Assembly (NCBI GenBank): GCA_021812865.1 | Contig: JAKAMP010000006.1 | Coordinates: 1 to 15,527 of the forward strand | Reading direction: 5' to 3' | Origin: Bacteroidota bacterium | GTDB lineage: Bacteria; Bacteroidota; Bacteroidia; Bacteroidales; JAAYUG01 | Length of the DNA: 15,527 nt | Shown here: one piece after another, positions 1 to 7,021 of the stretch | Numbering within the stretch: the first letter of the stretch is position 1 | How the letters are laid out: every line of letters starts with the position of its first letter | Notes under the pieces: model-generated | Databases searched by the model: none | Seen by the model: only the letters and a program-made list of their open reading frames with translations | Told to the model about the DNA's origin: nothing | Made by a program: the position numbers and the translations under genes

Positions 1-957
1 GCTGGAAACTTTCCTGCAGCGATCAAAACCGTGGCTGAATGGTTTCCCAGGAAGGAAAGGGCTTTTGCTACCGGTATTTTCAATTCAGGGACTAATCTCG
101 GCGCCATCATTGCTCCCCTTACGGTTCCTCTTATTGCGCTGAATTGGGGCTGGCAGTGGGCTTTCATTCTCACCGGCACCATAGGCCTGATCTGGATCGC
201 CTTCTGGTTCATGTTCTATGAAGTGCCTTCCCGGCATAAGAAGCTTTCAAAGACCGAATACGATTATATTCATATGGACCAGGAAGCTGAAGCAACTGAA
301 ACAGGAGAAGCCAGTATCAGCTGGTTCAGCCTGTTCCGTTACCGGCAAACCTGGGCTTTTTTCCTCGGTAAGCTGCTTACCGACCCCGTATGGTGGTTTT
401 ATCTGTTTTGGTTGCCTTCCTTTCTGAACAAGGAGTATGGCATGACAAAGACTGAGCTGGCATTCCCCATAGCTATAGTTTACAGCATGACTTTTATCGG
501 CAGCATTTTTGGCGGCTGGCTATCGGGGTACTTCATCGAACGCGGGTGGACTGTGGCCAGGGCAAGAAGCACAGCCATGTTCATCTTCGCCCTGTGTGTA
601 CTGCCTGTGATATCTGCCCAGGCGTTGGGAAAATTCAATCCATGGTTTGCCATCATCATTATTGGCATTGCCGCTTCGGCACACCAGGCATGGTCGGCGA
701 ACATTTTTACCACCGCAAGCGACATGTTTCCAAAGAAAGCAGTGGCATCGGTGGTTGGTATCGGTGGAATGGCCGGGGCAGTGGGTGGCATACTCATTGC
801 CGGTTTTGCAGGTATCATCCTCGACCATTTCAAAGCCCTGAACCATATTGAAACCGGCTATTACATCCTATTTTTTATTTGCGGATTTGCCTACATCACA
901 GCCTGGGTGGTAATCAACCTGGTGGCTCCAGGTATGAAAAGGGTGGAAATGAAATAA
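1..957 (+). CDS. exuT: ExuT-type hexuronate MFS transporter, C-terminal part (5' end outside window)
   Basis: This is an inner-membrane major facilitator superfamily permease of the anion:cation symporter branch, which imports hexuronates such as galacturonate or glucuronate with protons. The frame is open from base 1, so the gene starts left of the window and 318 residues are visible. The first codons read AGNFPAAIKTVAEWFP, followed by KERAFATGIFNSGTNLGAI. This is the conserved ExuT/GudP-type segment around helices 4-5. The rest shows the expected hydrophobic segments separated by a central cytoplasmic loop rich in E, K and T (about residues 75-105). The protein ends at a TAA after a short basic tail. 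The substrate is inferred from this family signature and from uxaC in the same window. Related permeases carry glucarate, so substrate choice is moderately certain while the family is secure. Confidence 0.85.
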   Translation, partial: AGNFPAAIKTVAEWFPRKERAFATGIFNSGTNLGAIIAPLTVPLIALNWGWQWAFILTGTIGLIWIAFWFMFYEVPSRHKKLSKTEYDYIHMDQEAEATETGEASISWFSLFRYRQTWAFFLGKLLTDPVWWFYLFWLPSFLNKEYGMTKTELAFPIAIVYSMTFIGSIFGGWLSGYFIERGWTVARARSTAMFIFALCVLPVISAQALGKFNPWFAIIIIGIAASAHQAWSANIFTTASDMFPKKAVASVVGIGGMAGAVGGILIAGFAGIILDHFKALNHIETGYYILFFICGFAYITAWVVINLVAPGMKRVEMK

Positions 958-1016
958 TCCGGGCCGGAATAAGGTTTTTAACAGGATTAGCCTTTCTTCA
1001 CCATAATTTCATTAAC

Positions 1017-1493
1017 ATGAACATCCTGATCATTTACGATTCCTTTTTCGGGAATACCGAGAAGATAGCTTTTGCCATGAGGGATGCCCTGCAGGGTTCT
1101 GCCACTGTTCAATGCATTCGCATCCATGAAGTCGTCCCTGAGAAACTGAATGACATCGATCTTCTCATAGTCGGCTCGCCTACCAGGGGATTCAGACCTA
1201 CCAAACCCATCGTCCAATTTTTAGACAAACTGCCGGCCGATATACTTAAAAATGTTAAAGTAGCTGCCTTCGACACCAGGATCGACGTGGCTAAGGTGAA
1301 TTCACGCTTCCTGCATTTCATGGTCAGAATATTCGGGTATGCTGCCCAGCCTATAGCCGGCCGGCTTTCCAGGAAAGGAGGAACGATGGGTGCATCACCC
1401 GAAGGATTCATCGTTAAAGAATCTGAAGGACCCCTGGAGGATGGAGAGCTTGAAAGGGCGTACAAATGGGCAAAAGAGCAGGCCGGAGTTTAG
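1017..1493 (+). CDS. Flavodoxin-family protein
   Basis: This is a 158-residue flavodoxin-like FMN protein. The ATG at 1017 was chosen because it begins directly at the first beta strand (MNILIIYDS); upstream in-frame codons overlap the end of the transporter gene and encode no domain. The FMN phosphate loop is visible as S9-FFGNTEKIA, the usual T/S-x-x-G-N-T pattern. The second flavin loop is GSPTRGF at residues 53-59. The C-terminal half (GTMGASPEGFIV and a final acidic/basic helix) agrees with a long-chain-like single domain. Proteins of this kind carry one or two electrons at low potential in the cytoplasm. Its partner is unknown. It lies 60 bp after the transporter and about 450 bp before the Hdr-like operon, so a role as an electron carrier for that complex is possible but not shown. 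Confidence 0.8.
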   Translation: MNILIIYDSFFGNTEKIAFAMRDALQGSATVQCIRIHEVVPEKLNDIDLLIVGSPTRGFRPTKPIVQFLDKLPADILKNVKVAAFDTRIDVAKVNSRFLHFMVRIFGYAAQPIAGRLSRKGGTMGASPEGFIVKESEGPLEDGELERAYKWAKEQAGV

Positions 1494-1945
1494 CCAGATA
1501 AAATGATTGCTGCGACCTGTTATTTCCTGTTCATGATACGAAGGAGTGACCTGCGGTTTACCTGAATAGATCACGGAATCTCAAACTTCAAACCGCATAT
1601 TGGAATCGGTAGCCAGAGCGTAGACAAGTGGTTGCCATGCCCTATTCAATCCATCTTTTTTCCTGCCTCTTGAGAGCATGCATTTGCCTCATTTGAAGAT
1701 TTGTCAGCCACAGACGAATACCAGAGAAACCCTTCGCTCCCCGCTTGACCAGCCATACCATGCGCTGAGAACAGCAGACCAAGCCCGTAAGTATAAATAC
1801 CACCTTTGTATAAGCTAAAACGCTTATAGTAATTATTTCACAAGCATTACGCATTTAGTCTGTTTTTTGAATGGCCTGTAAGCCATACATTTGTTTTGTG
1901 GAGAAAAGGCTGGATTCTGAAGGGTATAATCGATAAAACACATAC
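1494..1945. other. 452-bp stretch without a convincing gene
   Basis: Nothing here reads as a protein gene on the plus strand. On the minus strand a 70-codon open frame (1854 to 1642) has no recognisable domain, and other minus frames just beyond it give short protein-like strings that are interrupted by stops. This could be a decayed gene or chance. No tRNA cloverleaf or strong terminator hairpin was found. The right end holds the candidate promoter of the Hdr-like operon. Confidence 0.4.
1866..1893 (+). promoter_or_regulatory. Candidate Bacteroidota-type promoter of the Hdr-like operon
   Basis: TACATTTG at 1886-1893 fits the Bacteroidota -7 consensus TAnnTTTG. A TTTG at 1866-1869 could be the -33 element. 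The spacing of 16 bp is a little short of the usual 19-21 bp. The start codon of the first gene lies 52 bp downstream. This is the best match in the intergenic region, but it was judged by eye only. Confidence 0.4.
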
Positions 1946-2650
1946 ATGGGAGCTCTTTATGACAGGTTGAAACAGGATATCCGTTTTGAAGAGGGACTGA
2001 AAGCCTGCATCAACTGTGGAACCTGCACTGCCATTTGTACAGCCGCGGAATTCTATGACTACGATCCCCGGCTGGTGACCGACACTGTGCAAAGCAAAGA
2101 CGATGCAAAAATCGAGGCCTTGCTGAAAAGTGAGACGATATGGTATTGCGGGGAATGCATGTCGTGTAAAACCCGTTGCCCTCGCGGCAATACGCCCGGT
2201 CTCATCATCATGGCACTGCGTTCTCTTTCACAGGAGATGGGTTATTTTGTGGAATCTGAAAAGGGGCGTCAGCAGCTTGCTCTGAAACGGATGGTGGGCG
2301 AAACCATTCTTGATTTGGGATATTGTGTTCATGCAAGTCACATGGATACAAGTTTGTTTCCCGAACAGGGACCAATGTGGGACTGGGTAAGCCAAAGCCG
2401 TAAGGAAGTATACAACCGCTTAGGCGCTAACTATGATGGCGAAGGATCTGGCGCCATGCGTAAAATACCCAGGGAATCCCTGAATGAACTGTCGGCTATA
2501 TTCGATCAAACAGGCGCTACGGAACGGTTTGAAAAGATAGAAAAACTTTCTGAAGAGAAGGCGAAGGAAATGGGCCTCGGATTTGATGAAGGCAAGTCCT
2601 GCGAATATTTTAATTATGTATATACCGGTAAACACCCGGAGGAATCATGA
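1946..2650 (+). CDS. HdrC-like iron-sulfur subunit of an Hdr-like complex
   Basis: This 234-residue cytoplasmic ferredoxin-type subunit resembles heterodisulfide reductase subunit C (sHdrC1/QmoC N-terminal class). Two [4Fe-4S] sites are visible: C21-x2-C24-x2-C27-x3-C31 and C68-x2-C71-x2-C74-x3-C78 followed by PRG. In the family these two cubanes relay electrons between the HdrA flavoprotein and HdrB. After the cluster domain comes an alpha-helical extension of about 150 residues, with a K/E-rich stretch near 190-210, that is longer than in minimal HdrC proteins and may serve in subunit contact. It is the first gene of a five-gene run. Its stop codon overlaps the next start by 4 bp (ATGA), which points to coupled translation. 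The family is secure, while the exact complex type (sHdr, Qmo-like or other) is inferred from the operon. Confidence 0.88.
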   Translation: MGALYDRLKQDIRFEEGLKACINCGTCTAICTAAEFYDYDPRLVTDTVQSKDDAKIEALLKSETIWYCGECMSCKTRCPRGNTPGLIIMALRSLSQEMGYFVESEKGRQQLALKRMVGETILDLGYCVHASHMDTSLFPEQGPMWDWVSQSRKEVYNRLGANYDGEGSGAMRKIPRESLNELSAIFDQTGATERFEKIEKLSEEKAKEMGLGFDEGKSCEYFNYVYTGKHPEES

Positions 2651-3717
2651 AATTAGAAGGTAAAAAGCGAATCTGGAGCGAATACCAGAAAGAAATTGCC
2701 GATGATCATTATTATTATGCCCGGAGCTGCATCCGGCAGAATTTTTTTCCCGCCTCGGAAACCATCTTCCTGCGTATCATGCAGCAGGAACTGGGAAAGG
2801 ATATCAAGGATGATGCCCGGCACACTACCTGTACGGGGATTGCATACCACAGCGATTTGGTTCCTTTCGACACAACCATGACGGTGGTGGCCAGGCTCTT
2901 CTCGCTGATGACGGAAGCAGGGTATGAAAACTATGCACCCTCATGCATCACTTCCTTCGGTTTGTATTCCGAAATCCTGGAAACATGGGAACATCACCCG
3001 GAAATTGAAGCCAGGGTGAGGGAACACCTGTGGAAATCTACCCGTCGCGAATTCAAAAAGCCTAAAAACCTGGCTCATGCCAGTGATATAGTATATAAAT
3101 TCAGGCACCGGATCGCTGAGAAAGGCAAATACAGGCTTGTAAATCATAAAACCGGTGAGCCGTTGAAGGTGGTGGAACACATTGGCTGCCACTATTCGCG
3201 CATGTTCCCGCATAAGGGAGTCGGAGGAGCTGAATATCCATACGTGCTGGTTGGAATGATCGAGGCCTGGGGAGGCGAAGTGGTTGATTACCCCGAACGC
3301 CGCCATTGCTGTGGTTTCGGCTTCAGGCAATACCTCGTTAAATCGAACCGTGGCTATTCCATTTCCAGTTCGAGGAAGAAATTTGAGAGCATGGAACCTT
3401 TCAAACCCGACATGATCATTACCAATTGTCCGGGCTGCCCCTACTTCCTTGACCGCTGGCAGTATGCCATCAGTGAAATGGAAGGTAAAACATATGGGGA
3501 GAACGGCAATGGTATTCCTGTGTTGACCTATGAAGAAACGGCCGGACTGGTAATGGGATATGATCCATGGGATCTGGGGTTTCAGATGCACCAGGTGTCG
3601 GTGGAACCGTTGCTCGACAAGATCGGTGTACCTTATGACCCTTATGCGAAATACCTGGGTGTGAACGGAAAATTTATCGGGACTCCCGAGCATCCCGAGG
3701 TTTTAAAAGTGTATTGA
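2647..3717 (+). CDS. HdrB-like CCG-domain subunit with a reduced first cysteine motif
   Basis: This 356-residue protein has the two-domain architecture of heterodisulfide reductase subunit B. HdrB holds non-cubane [4Fe-4S] clusters at which disulfide chemistry occurs. The C-terminal domain has a complete five-cysteine CCG motif: C181 (GCHY), C221-C222 (HCCGFGF), C261 and C264 (NCPGCPYF). The N-terminal domain is incomplete: C28 (SCIRQNF), a single C62 where CC is expected (TTCTG), and C100 (PSCITSF) where CxxC is expected. Three of five ligands therefore remain, so the first cluster may be an ordinary cubane or absent. An insert of about 80 residues separates the two domains. The gene starts within the stop codon of the HdrC-like gene and is followed 3 bp later by the HdrA-like gene. 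This one-complete, one-incomplete pattern favours a specialised HdrB rather than the methanogen enzyme. Confidence 0.85.
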   Translation: MKLEGKKRIWSEYQKEIADDHYYYARSCIRQNFFPASETIFLRIMQQELGKDIKDDARHTTCTGIAYHSDLVPFDTTMTVVARLFSLMTEAGYENYAPSCITSFGLYSEILETWEHHPEIEARVREHLWKSTRREFKKPKNLAHASDIVYKFRHRIAEKGKYRLVNHKTGEPLKVVEHIGCHYSRMFPHKGVGGAEYPYVLVGMIEAWGGEVVDYPERRHCCGFGFRQYLVKSNRGYSISSSRKKFESMEPFKPDMIITNCPGCPYFLDRWQYAISEMEGKTYGENGNGIPVLTYEETAGLVMGYDPWDLGFQMHQVSVEPLLDKIGVPYDPYAKYLGVNGKFIGTPEHPEVLKVY

Positions 3718-3720
3718 TGC

Positions 3721-4752
3721 ATGAAAAATGTTATTGTTATAGGTGGAGGAGTCGCTGGCATGGAATCGTCAGCCCAGCTTGCCGACATGGGATACCAGGT
3801 TACCCTGGTTGAAAAGGAAAGTAAGCTTGGAGGACATGTAGACCAGTGGGATTTTCTATTTCCGAACCACCGTCCCGCCCGCGAGATCATCGATTCGCTC
3901 AAGCAGCGTCTCAACTATAAGGTGGAGGTGAAGCTCGGAACGGAAGTGGAATCCATGCAGCGTAATAATGGACAATACGCCGTGAAACTGAACAGCACTG
4001 AAGTTCTTCATGCCGATGCCCTGCTGCTTGCTTCAGGCTTCGACCTGTTCCCCGCCCAGAAGAAAGAGGAATACGGATATGGTATATATAATCATGTGAT
4101 CACCGCTGCCGATCTTGAAGAAATTTTCCGTTCCGGAAATCTTCGTAAGGTGGTCTCTGGCAATACGCATCGCATCGGAATAGTGCATTGCGTGGGATCC
4201 AGGGATGAAAAAGTGGGTAACGAATACTGCTCAAAGGTTTGCTGTGTTACCGGGGTGAAACAGGCCATCAGGCTTCGCGAAGCTTTGCCGGAATACGAGG
4301 TGTTCAACTTCTATATGGACCTGCGCATGTTTGGCCGCTATTTTGAAGACCTGTACCGCGAAGCCCAGGAAAAATGGGGAGTGCAGTTTGTGCGTGGCCG
4401 TGTATCGGAAGCATCGGAGGATGTGAAAGGCAATGTGGTGGTGAAGGTAGAGGATACGCTTGCCGGCCGGCCCATGAAGATAAGCCTGGATCTGCTGATT
4501 CTCCTCACAGGCTTCATTCCGTCAAAGGGAACCTCCAGGCTGGGTGATTTGCTGCAACTCGAGTTTGGCAGTGACCGTTTTCTCAAACCTGCCGACGAAC
4601 ACCTGCTGCGAAATCATTCAAAACTGGAAGGTGTGTTTCTGGCGGGCGCCTGCACCGGACCCCGTTCCATTGCCGAAACCATTACCGATGCCAGGGCTGC
4701 TGTACTCGAAATAGCTGCTTTTTTCAGGGATAAAGTAACCGTGCATGAATAA
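3721..4752 (+). CDS. Short HdrA-like FAD flavoprotein
   Basis: This 343-residue flavoprotein belongs to the HdrA/QmoA/sHdrA family. Residues 3-13 (NVIVIGGGVAG) form the dinucleotide-binding fold, followed by the E31-KESKLGGHV segment typical of HdrA. C157 (HCVGSRD), C170, C174 and C175 (YCSKVCC) are the family pattern for a flavin-adjacent [4Fe-4S] site. The C-terminal FLAGACTGPRSIAETITDARAA stretch begins near residue 306 and closes the FAD domain. The protein lacks the N-terminal ferredoxin region and the C-terminal ferredoxin domains of full-length, bifurcating HdrA (about 650 residues), and so resembles the short sHdrA and QmoA forms. No NADH- or ferredoxin-oxidising partner is encoded nearby. 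It overlaps the next gene by 8 bp. It probably passes electrons between HdrC-type subunits through FAD; the direction cannot be told from sequence. Confidence 0.88.
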   Translation: MKNVIVIGGGVAGMESSAQLADMGYQVTLVEKESKLGGHVDQWDFLFPNHRPAREIIDSLKQRLNYKVEVKLGTEVESMQRNNGQYAVKLNSTEVLHADALLLASGFDLFPAQKKEEYGYGIYNHVITAADLEEIFRSGNLRKVVSGNTHRIGIVHCVGSRDEKVGNEYCSKVCCVTGVKQAIRLREALPEYEVFNFYMDLRMFGRYFEDLYREAQEKWGVQFVRGRVSEASEDVKGNVVVKVEDTLAGRPMKISLDLLILLTGFIPSKGTSRLGDLLQLEFGSDRFLKPADEHLLRNHSKLEGVFLAGACTGPRSIAETITDARAAVLEIAAFFRDKVTVHE

Positions 4753-5089
4753 ATTCGGATATACCATTAGCCGCGATAACCAGATCGATTACGATAAGGT
4801 GGACCGGAGCATGGCTGCATTCATCGAAAAAAATGAACCTACTTTCCGGATTTGCATACAATGCGGTTCCTGTGCAGCATCATGCAGCGCCGCCAATTTC
4901 ACCCGCTTCAGTTTTCGCAAACTGTGCCTGTTGATCAGGAGAGGATTGACCGACGATGTGCAGAAAGAGGTGAGCAAATGCATGCTCTGTGGCAAATGCA
5001 GGCTTGTTTGTCCACGCGGAGTCAATACCAGGAACATTATTCTGAACGTTCATCAGGCCCTTCACAAAACCACAGTGTATGAACTTTGA
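4745..5089 (+). CDS. Small second HdrC-like ferredoxin subunit
   Basis: This 114-residue protein has two [4Fe-4S] motifs, C37-x2-C40-x2-C43-x3-C47 and C79-x2-C82-x2-C85-x3-C89-PRG, spaced as in HdrC and in the HdrC half of QmoC. The 30-residue N-terminal arm has no recognisable motif, and there is no membrane segment. The ATG at 4745 lies inside the end of the HdrA-like gene (8-bp overlap), and its own end overlaps the following membrane gene by 11 bp. That position, between HdrA and a membrane-anchored CCG protein, matches hdrC2 in sHdr clusters. It probably connects the soluble C1-B1-A part to the membrane subunit. It is shorter than the first HdrC-like protein (234 residues), so it is unlikely to be a simple duplicate. 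Confidence 0.85.
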   Translation: MNKFGYTISRDNQIDYDKVDRSMAAFIEKNEPTFRICIQCGSCAASCSAANFTRFSFRKLCLLIRRGLTDDVQKEVSKCMLCGKCRLVCPRGVNTRNIILNVHQALHKTTVYEL

Positions 5090-6905
5090 TGTTTTTACAT
5101 TGCCTTTTTCAGTCGGACTGGTGTTCATCATCAGCTATTTCCTGGCTATGTGTATACAGTGGATAAGGAACCTTTCCGCTACTGAGAGGCTTCTGCTGGT
5201 GAAAGGGATATTTTCATTCAAGACCTTCACTTCCATCAAAGAGGTGGTACTCGAAAGCCTCCTGCACCGGAAAATTTTCAGGGTCAACCCCCTGCTGGGT
5301 TATATGCACATGAGCCTTGCCTTTGGCTGGTTCATGCTCATTATCATGGGAAACCTCGAAGCAAGGGCATACAATCCCATTCCCATTCACCCGCCTTATT
5401 ATCCCATCTTCTTCCGCTTTTTTGAACCCGATACAGGAACCTTTAAATATTCGGTTTTCTACGAATTTCTCATGGATTTTCTTCTGCTGTTTATCCTCAG
5501 TGGCGTGAGCTTAGCCTATTTCAAGCGGTTCAGGTCAATGGCGCTGGGAATGAAACGGACCTCCAAACTGAAATCGTGGGACAAATGGGCCCTTGCTGCT
5601 TTATGGATGATCTTTCCCCTTCGTCTGCTCGCGGAAAGTTTCACCTCCGGTATTTATGAAAGCGGTGGGTTTCTTACCGGTACGCTGGGAAGGTTTTTTG
5701 CCGAATTTCTTCCGGTTGAATACCTTGCATACCCTGCCTGGTGGGCCTATTCCATTGCCCTGGGAACCTTCTTTATCAGCCTGCCTTTCAGCCGTTACAT
5801 GCATATTCCCACAGAAATCGTTCTTATATTTTTCAGGAATTACGGCATCCGTTCTTCAGAGAAAATCAATGGCTTTGCCGATATCGAAGTGAAATCGTGT
5901 TCGCGTTGCGGGATTTGCATCGATGTGTGCCAAATGTCGTCCAGCCTGAATCAGCAGAATACCCAGTCGGTCTATTTTCTTCGATCTGTTCGCGACCGGT
6001 CAATGACCAAATCGCTGGCCGATCAGTGCATGGAGTGCGGTAGATGCTCGCAGATATGCCCGGTAGGGATCGATCTCAACACCCAGCGCTACCTGGCAAG
6101 AAGAAGAGTTCATGAGGAGTTCCGCTCCGATTTCAGCTACCTGCCCGATTTGCAGACCCGTAAAACCGACGTGATCTTTTTTGCGGGATGCATGGGGCAT
6201 CTTACCCCGTCGGTGATCCATTCCATGAAAAAGGTGCTTGATCATGCGGGTATTCGTTACTGGTTTATGGATGAAGATGGAAGCATTTGCTGCGGTCGTC
6301 CGCTCAAACTGGCTGGCAAGGCTGAAGAAGCCGCACAACTTATGAAAAAAAACAGGGCAGCGATCCTGGCCTCAGGGGGAACCACCTTTGTAACCTCCTG
6401 TCCCATCTGCCTGAAAACATTCACTGAAGATTATGACCTCAAACAGATGAGGCTGTATCACCATTCCCAATACCTCCTGAAACTCTGGTTTGAAGGGAAA
6501 ATCCAACTGGAAAAGCAGATGCAGAAGGCGGTATACCATGATCCCTGCGAGCTCGGACGTGGCCTTGGCATTTACGATGAACCCCGGGAACTGATTCAAC
6601 GGATGATGATCCTCAAGGAACCTGAAAACACCGGAGAAAATGCTTTGTGCTGCGGAGGAAGCCTTGCACACCAGGAAATGTCATCCGTTCAACGCAGGAA
6701 AATTGCATTCGATGCAGCTGCCAAACTTACAATTGATCATCCCGATTACCTTGTCACCGCTTGTCCTTCCTGCAAGAAAACCTTTCAGCAAGCTTCACCG
6801 GTTGAAGTGAAAGATGTGGCTGAACTGGTGTATGCAGCCATTCAGGACCGGGGCAGAAAAACAGCTCTGAAATCCAGGGAGATTGCCGCTGCTGAAGCTA
6901 ATTGA
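5079..6905 (+). CDS. Membrane-anchored Fe-S protein: heme-b-type domain fused to HdrD/DsrK-like CCG domains
   Basis: This 608-residue fusion has a membrane half and a soluble half. Five hydrophobic helices (about residues 9-29, 74-94, 130-150, 170-187, 220-239) resemble the NarI/DsrM/HdrE anchor. H77 (YMHMSLAFGW) and H242 (RYMHIPTE) are candidate heme b ligands. Two [4Fe-4S] motifs follow: C274-x2-C277-x2-C280-x3-C284 and C317-x2-C320-x2-C323-x3-C327. Two complete CCG motifs come next: C371/C404-C405/C441/C444 and C490/C524-C525/C562/C565. The architecture equals HdrE plus HdrD, or DsrM plus DsrK, in one chain. In those families the membrane part exchanges electrons with menaquinone and the CCG part acts on a disulfide. 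As last gene of the operon (11-bp overlap with the preceding gene) it is the likely quinone module of the complex. Its physiological substrate is unknown. Confidence 0.88.
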   Translation: MNFDVFTLPFSVGLVFIISYFLAMCIQWIRNLSATERLLLVKGIFSFKTFTSIKEVVLESLLHRKIFRVNPLLGYMHMSLAFGWFMLIIMGNLEARAYNPIPIHPPYYPIFFRFFEPDTGTFKYSVFYEFLMDFLLLFILSGVSLAYFKRFRSMALGMKRTSKLKSWDKWALAALWMIFPLRLLAESFTSGIYESGGFLTGTLGRFFAEFLPVEYLAYPAWWAYSIALGTFFISLPFSRYMHIPTEIVLIFFRNYGIRSSEKINGFADIEVKSCSRCGICIDVCQMSSSLNQQNTQSVYFLRSVRDRSMTKSLADQCMECGRCSQICPVGIDLNTQRYLARRRVHEEFRSDFSYLPDLQTRKTDVIFFAGCMGHLTPSVIHSMKKVLDHAGIRYWFMDEDGSICCGRPLKLAGKAEEAAQLMKKNRAAILASGGTTFVTSCPICLKTFTEDYDLKQMRLYHHSQYLLKLWFEGKIQLEKQMQKAVYHDPCELGRGLGIYDEPRELIQRMMILKEPENTGENALCCGGSLAHQEMSSVQRRKIAFDAAAKLTIDHPDYLVTACPSCKKTFQQASPVEVKDVAELVYAAIQDRGRKTALKSREIAAAEAN

Positions 6906-7021
6906 TGTTCGTTCCCAGCCATATGAGAAAGCAACTGCCTGATTTCTTCTACAGCCGGGTGCTGCCCTCCGGAATCCATTGTGAATCATTGAATACGAAC
7001 TGTCTGCCCAAAGTTAAAATT

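Noticed and set aside
1925..1930. TATAAT close to the start of the Hdr-like operon
   Set aside because: It is only 15 bp before the start codon, has no fitting -35 element, and the Bacteroidota primary sigma factor does not use this box.
2941..3693. 250-codon open frame on the minus strand opposite the HdrB-like gene
   Set aside because: It is fully antisense to a gene with clear cysteine motifs, has no recognisable domain, and its length follows from codon bias in the real gene.
1946..6905. Assignment as QmoABC or as methanogen HdrABC
   Set aside because: There is no QmoB-type (HdrA plus MvhD) protein, and the HdrA is too short and the HdrB N-terminal motif too reduced for the methanogen enzyme.
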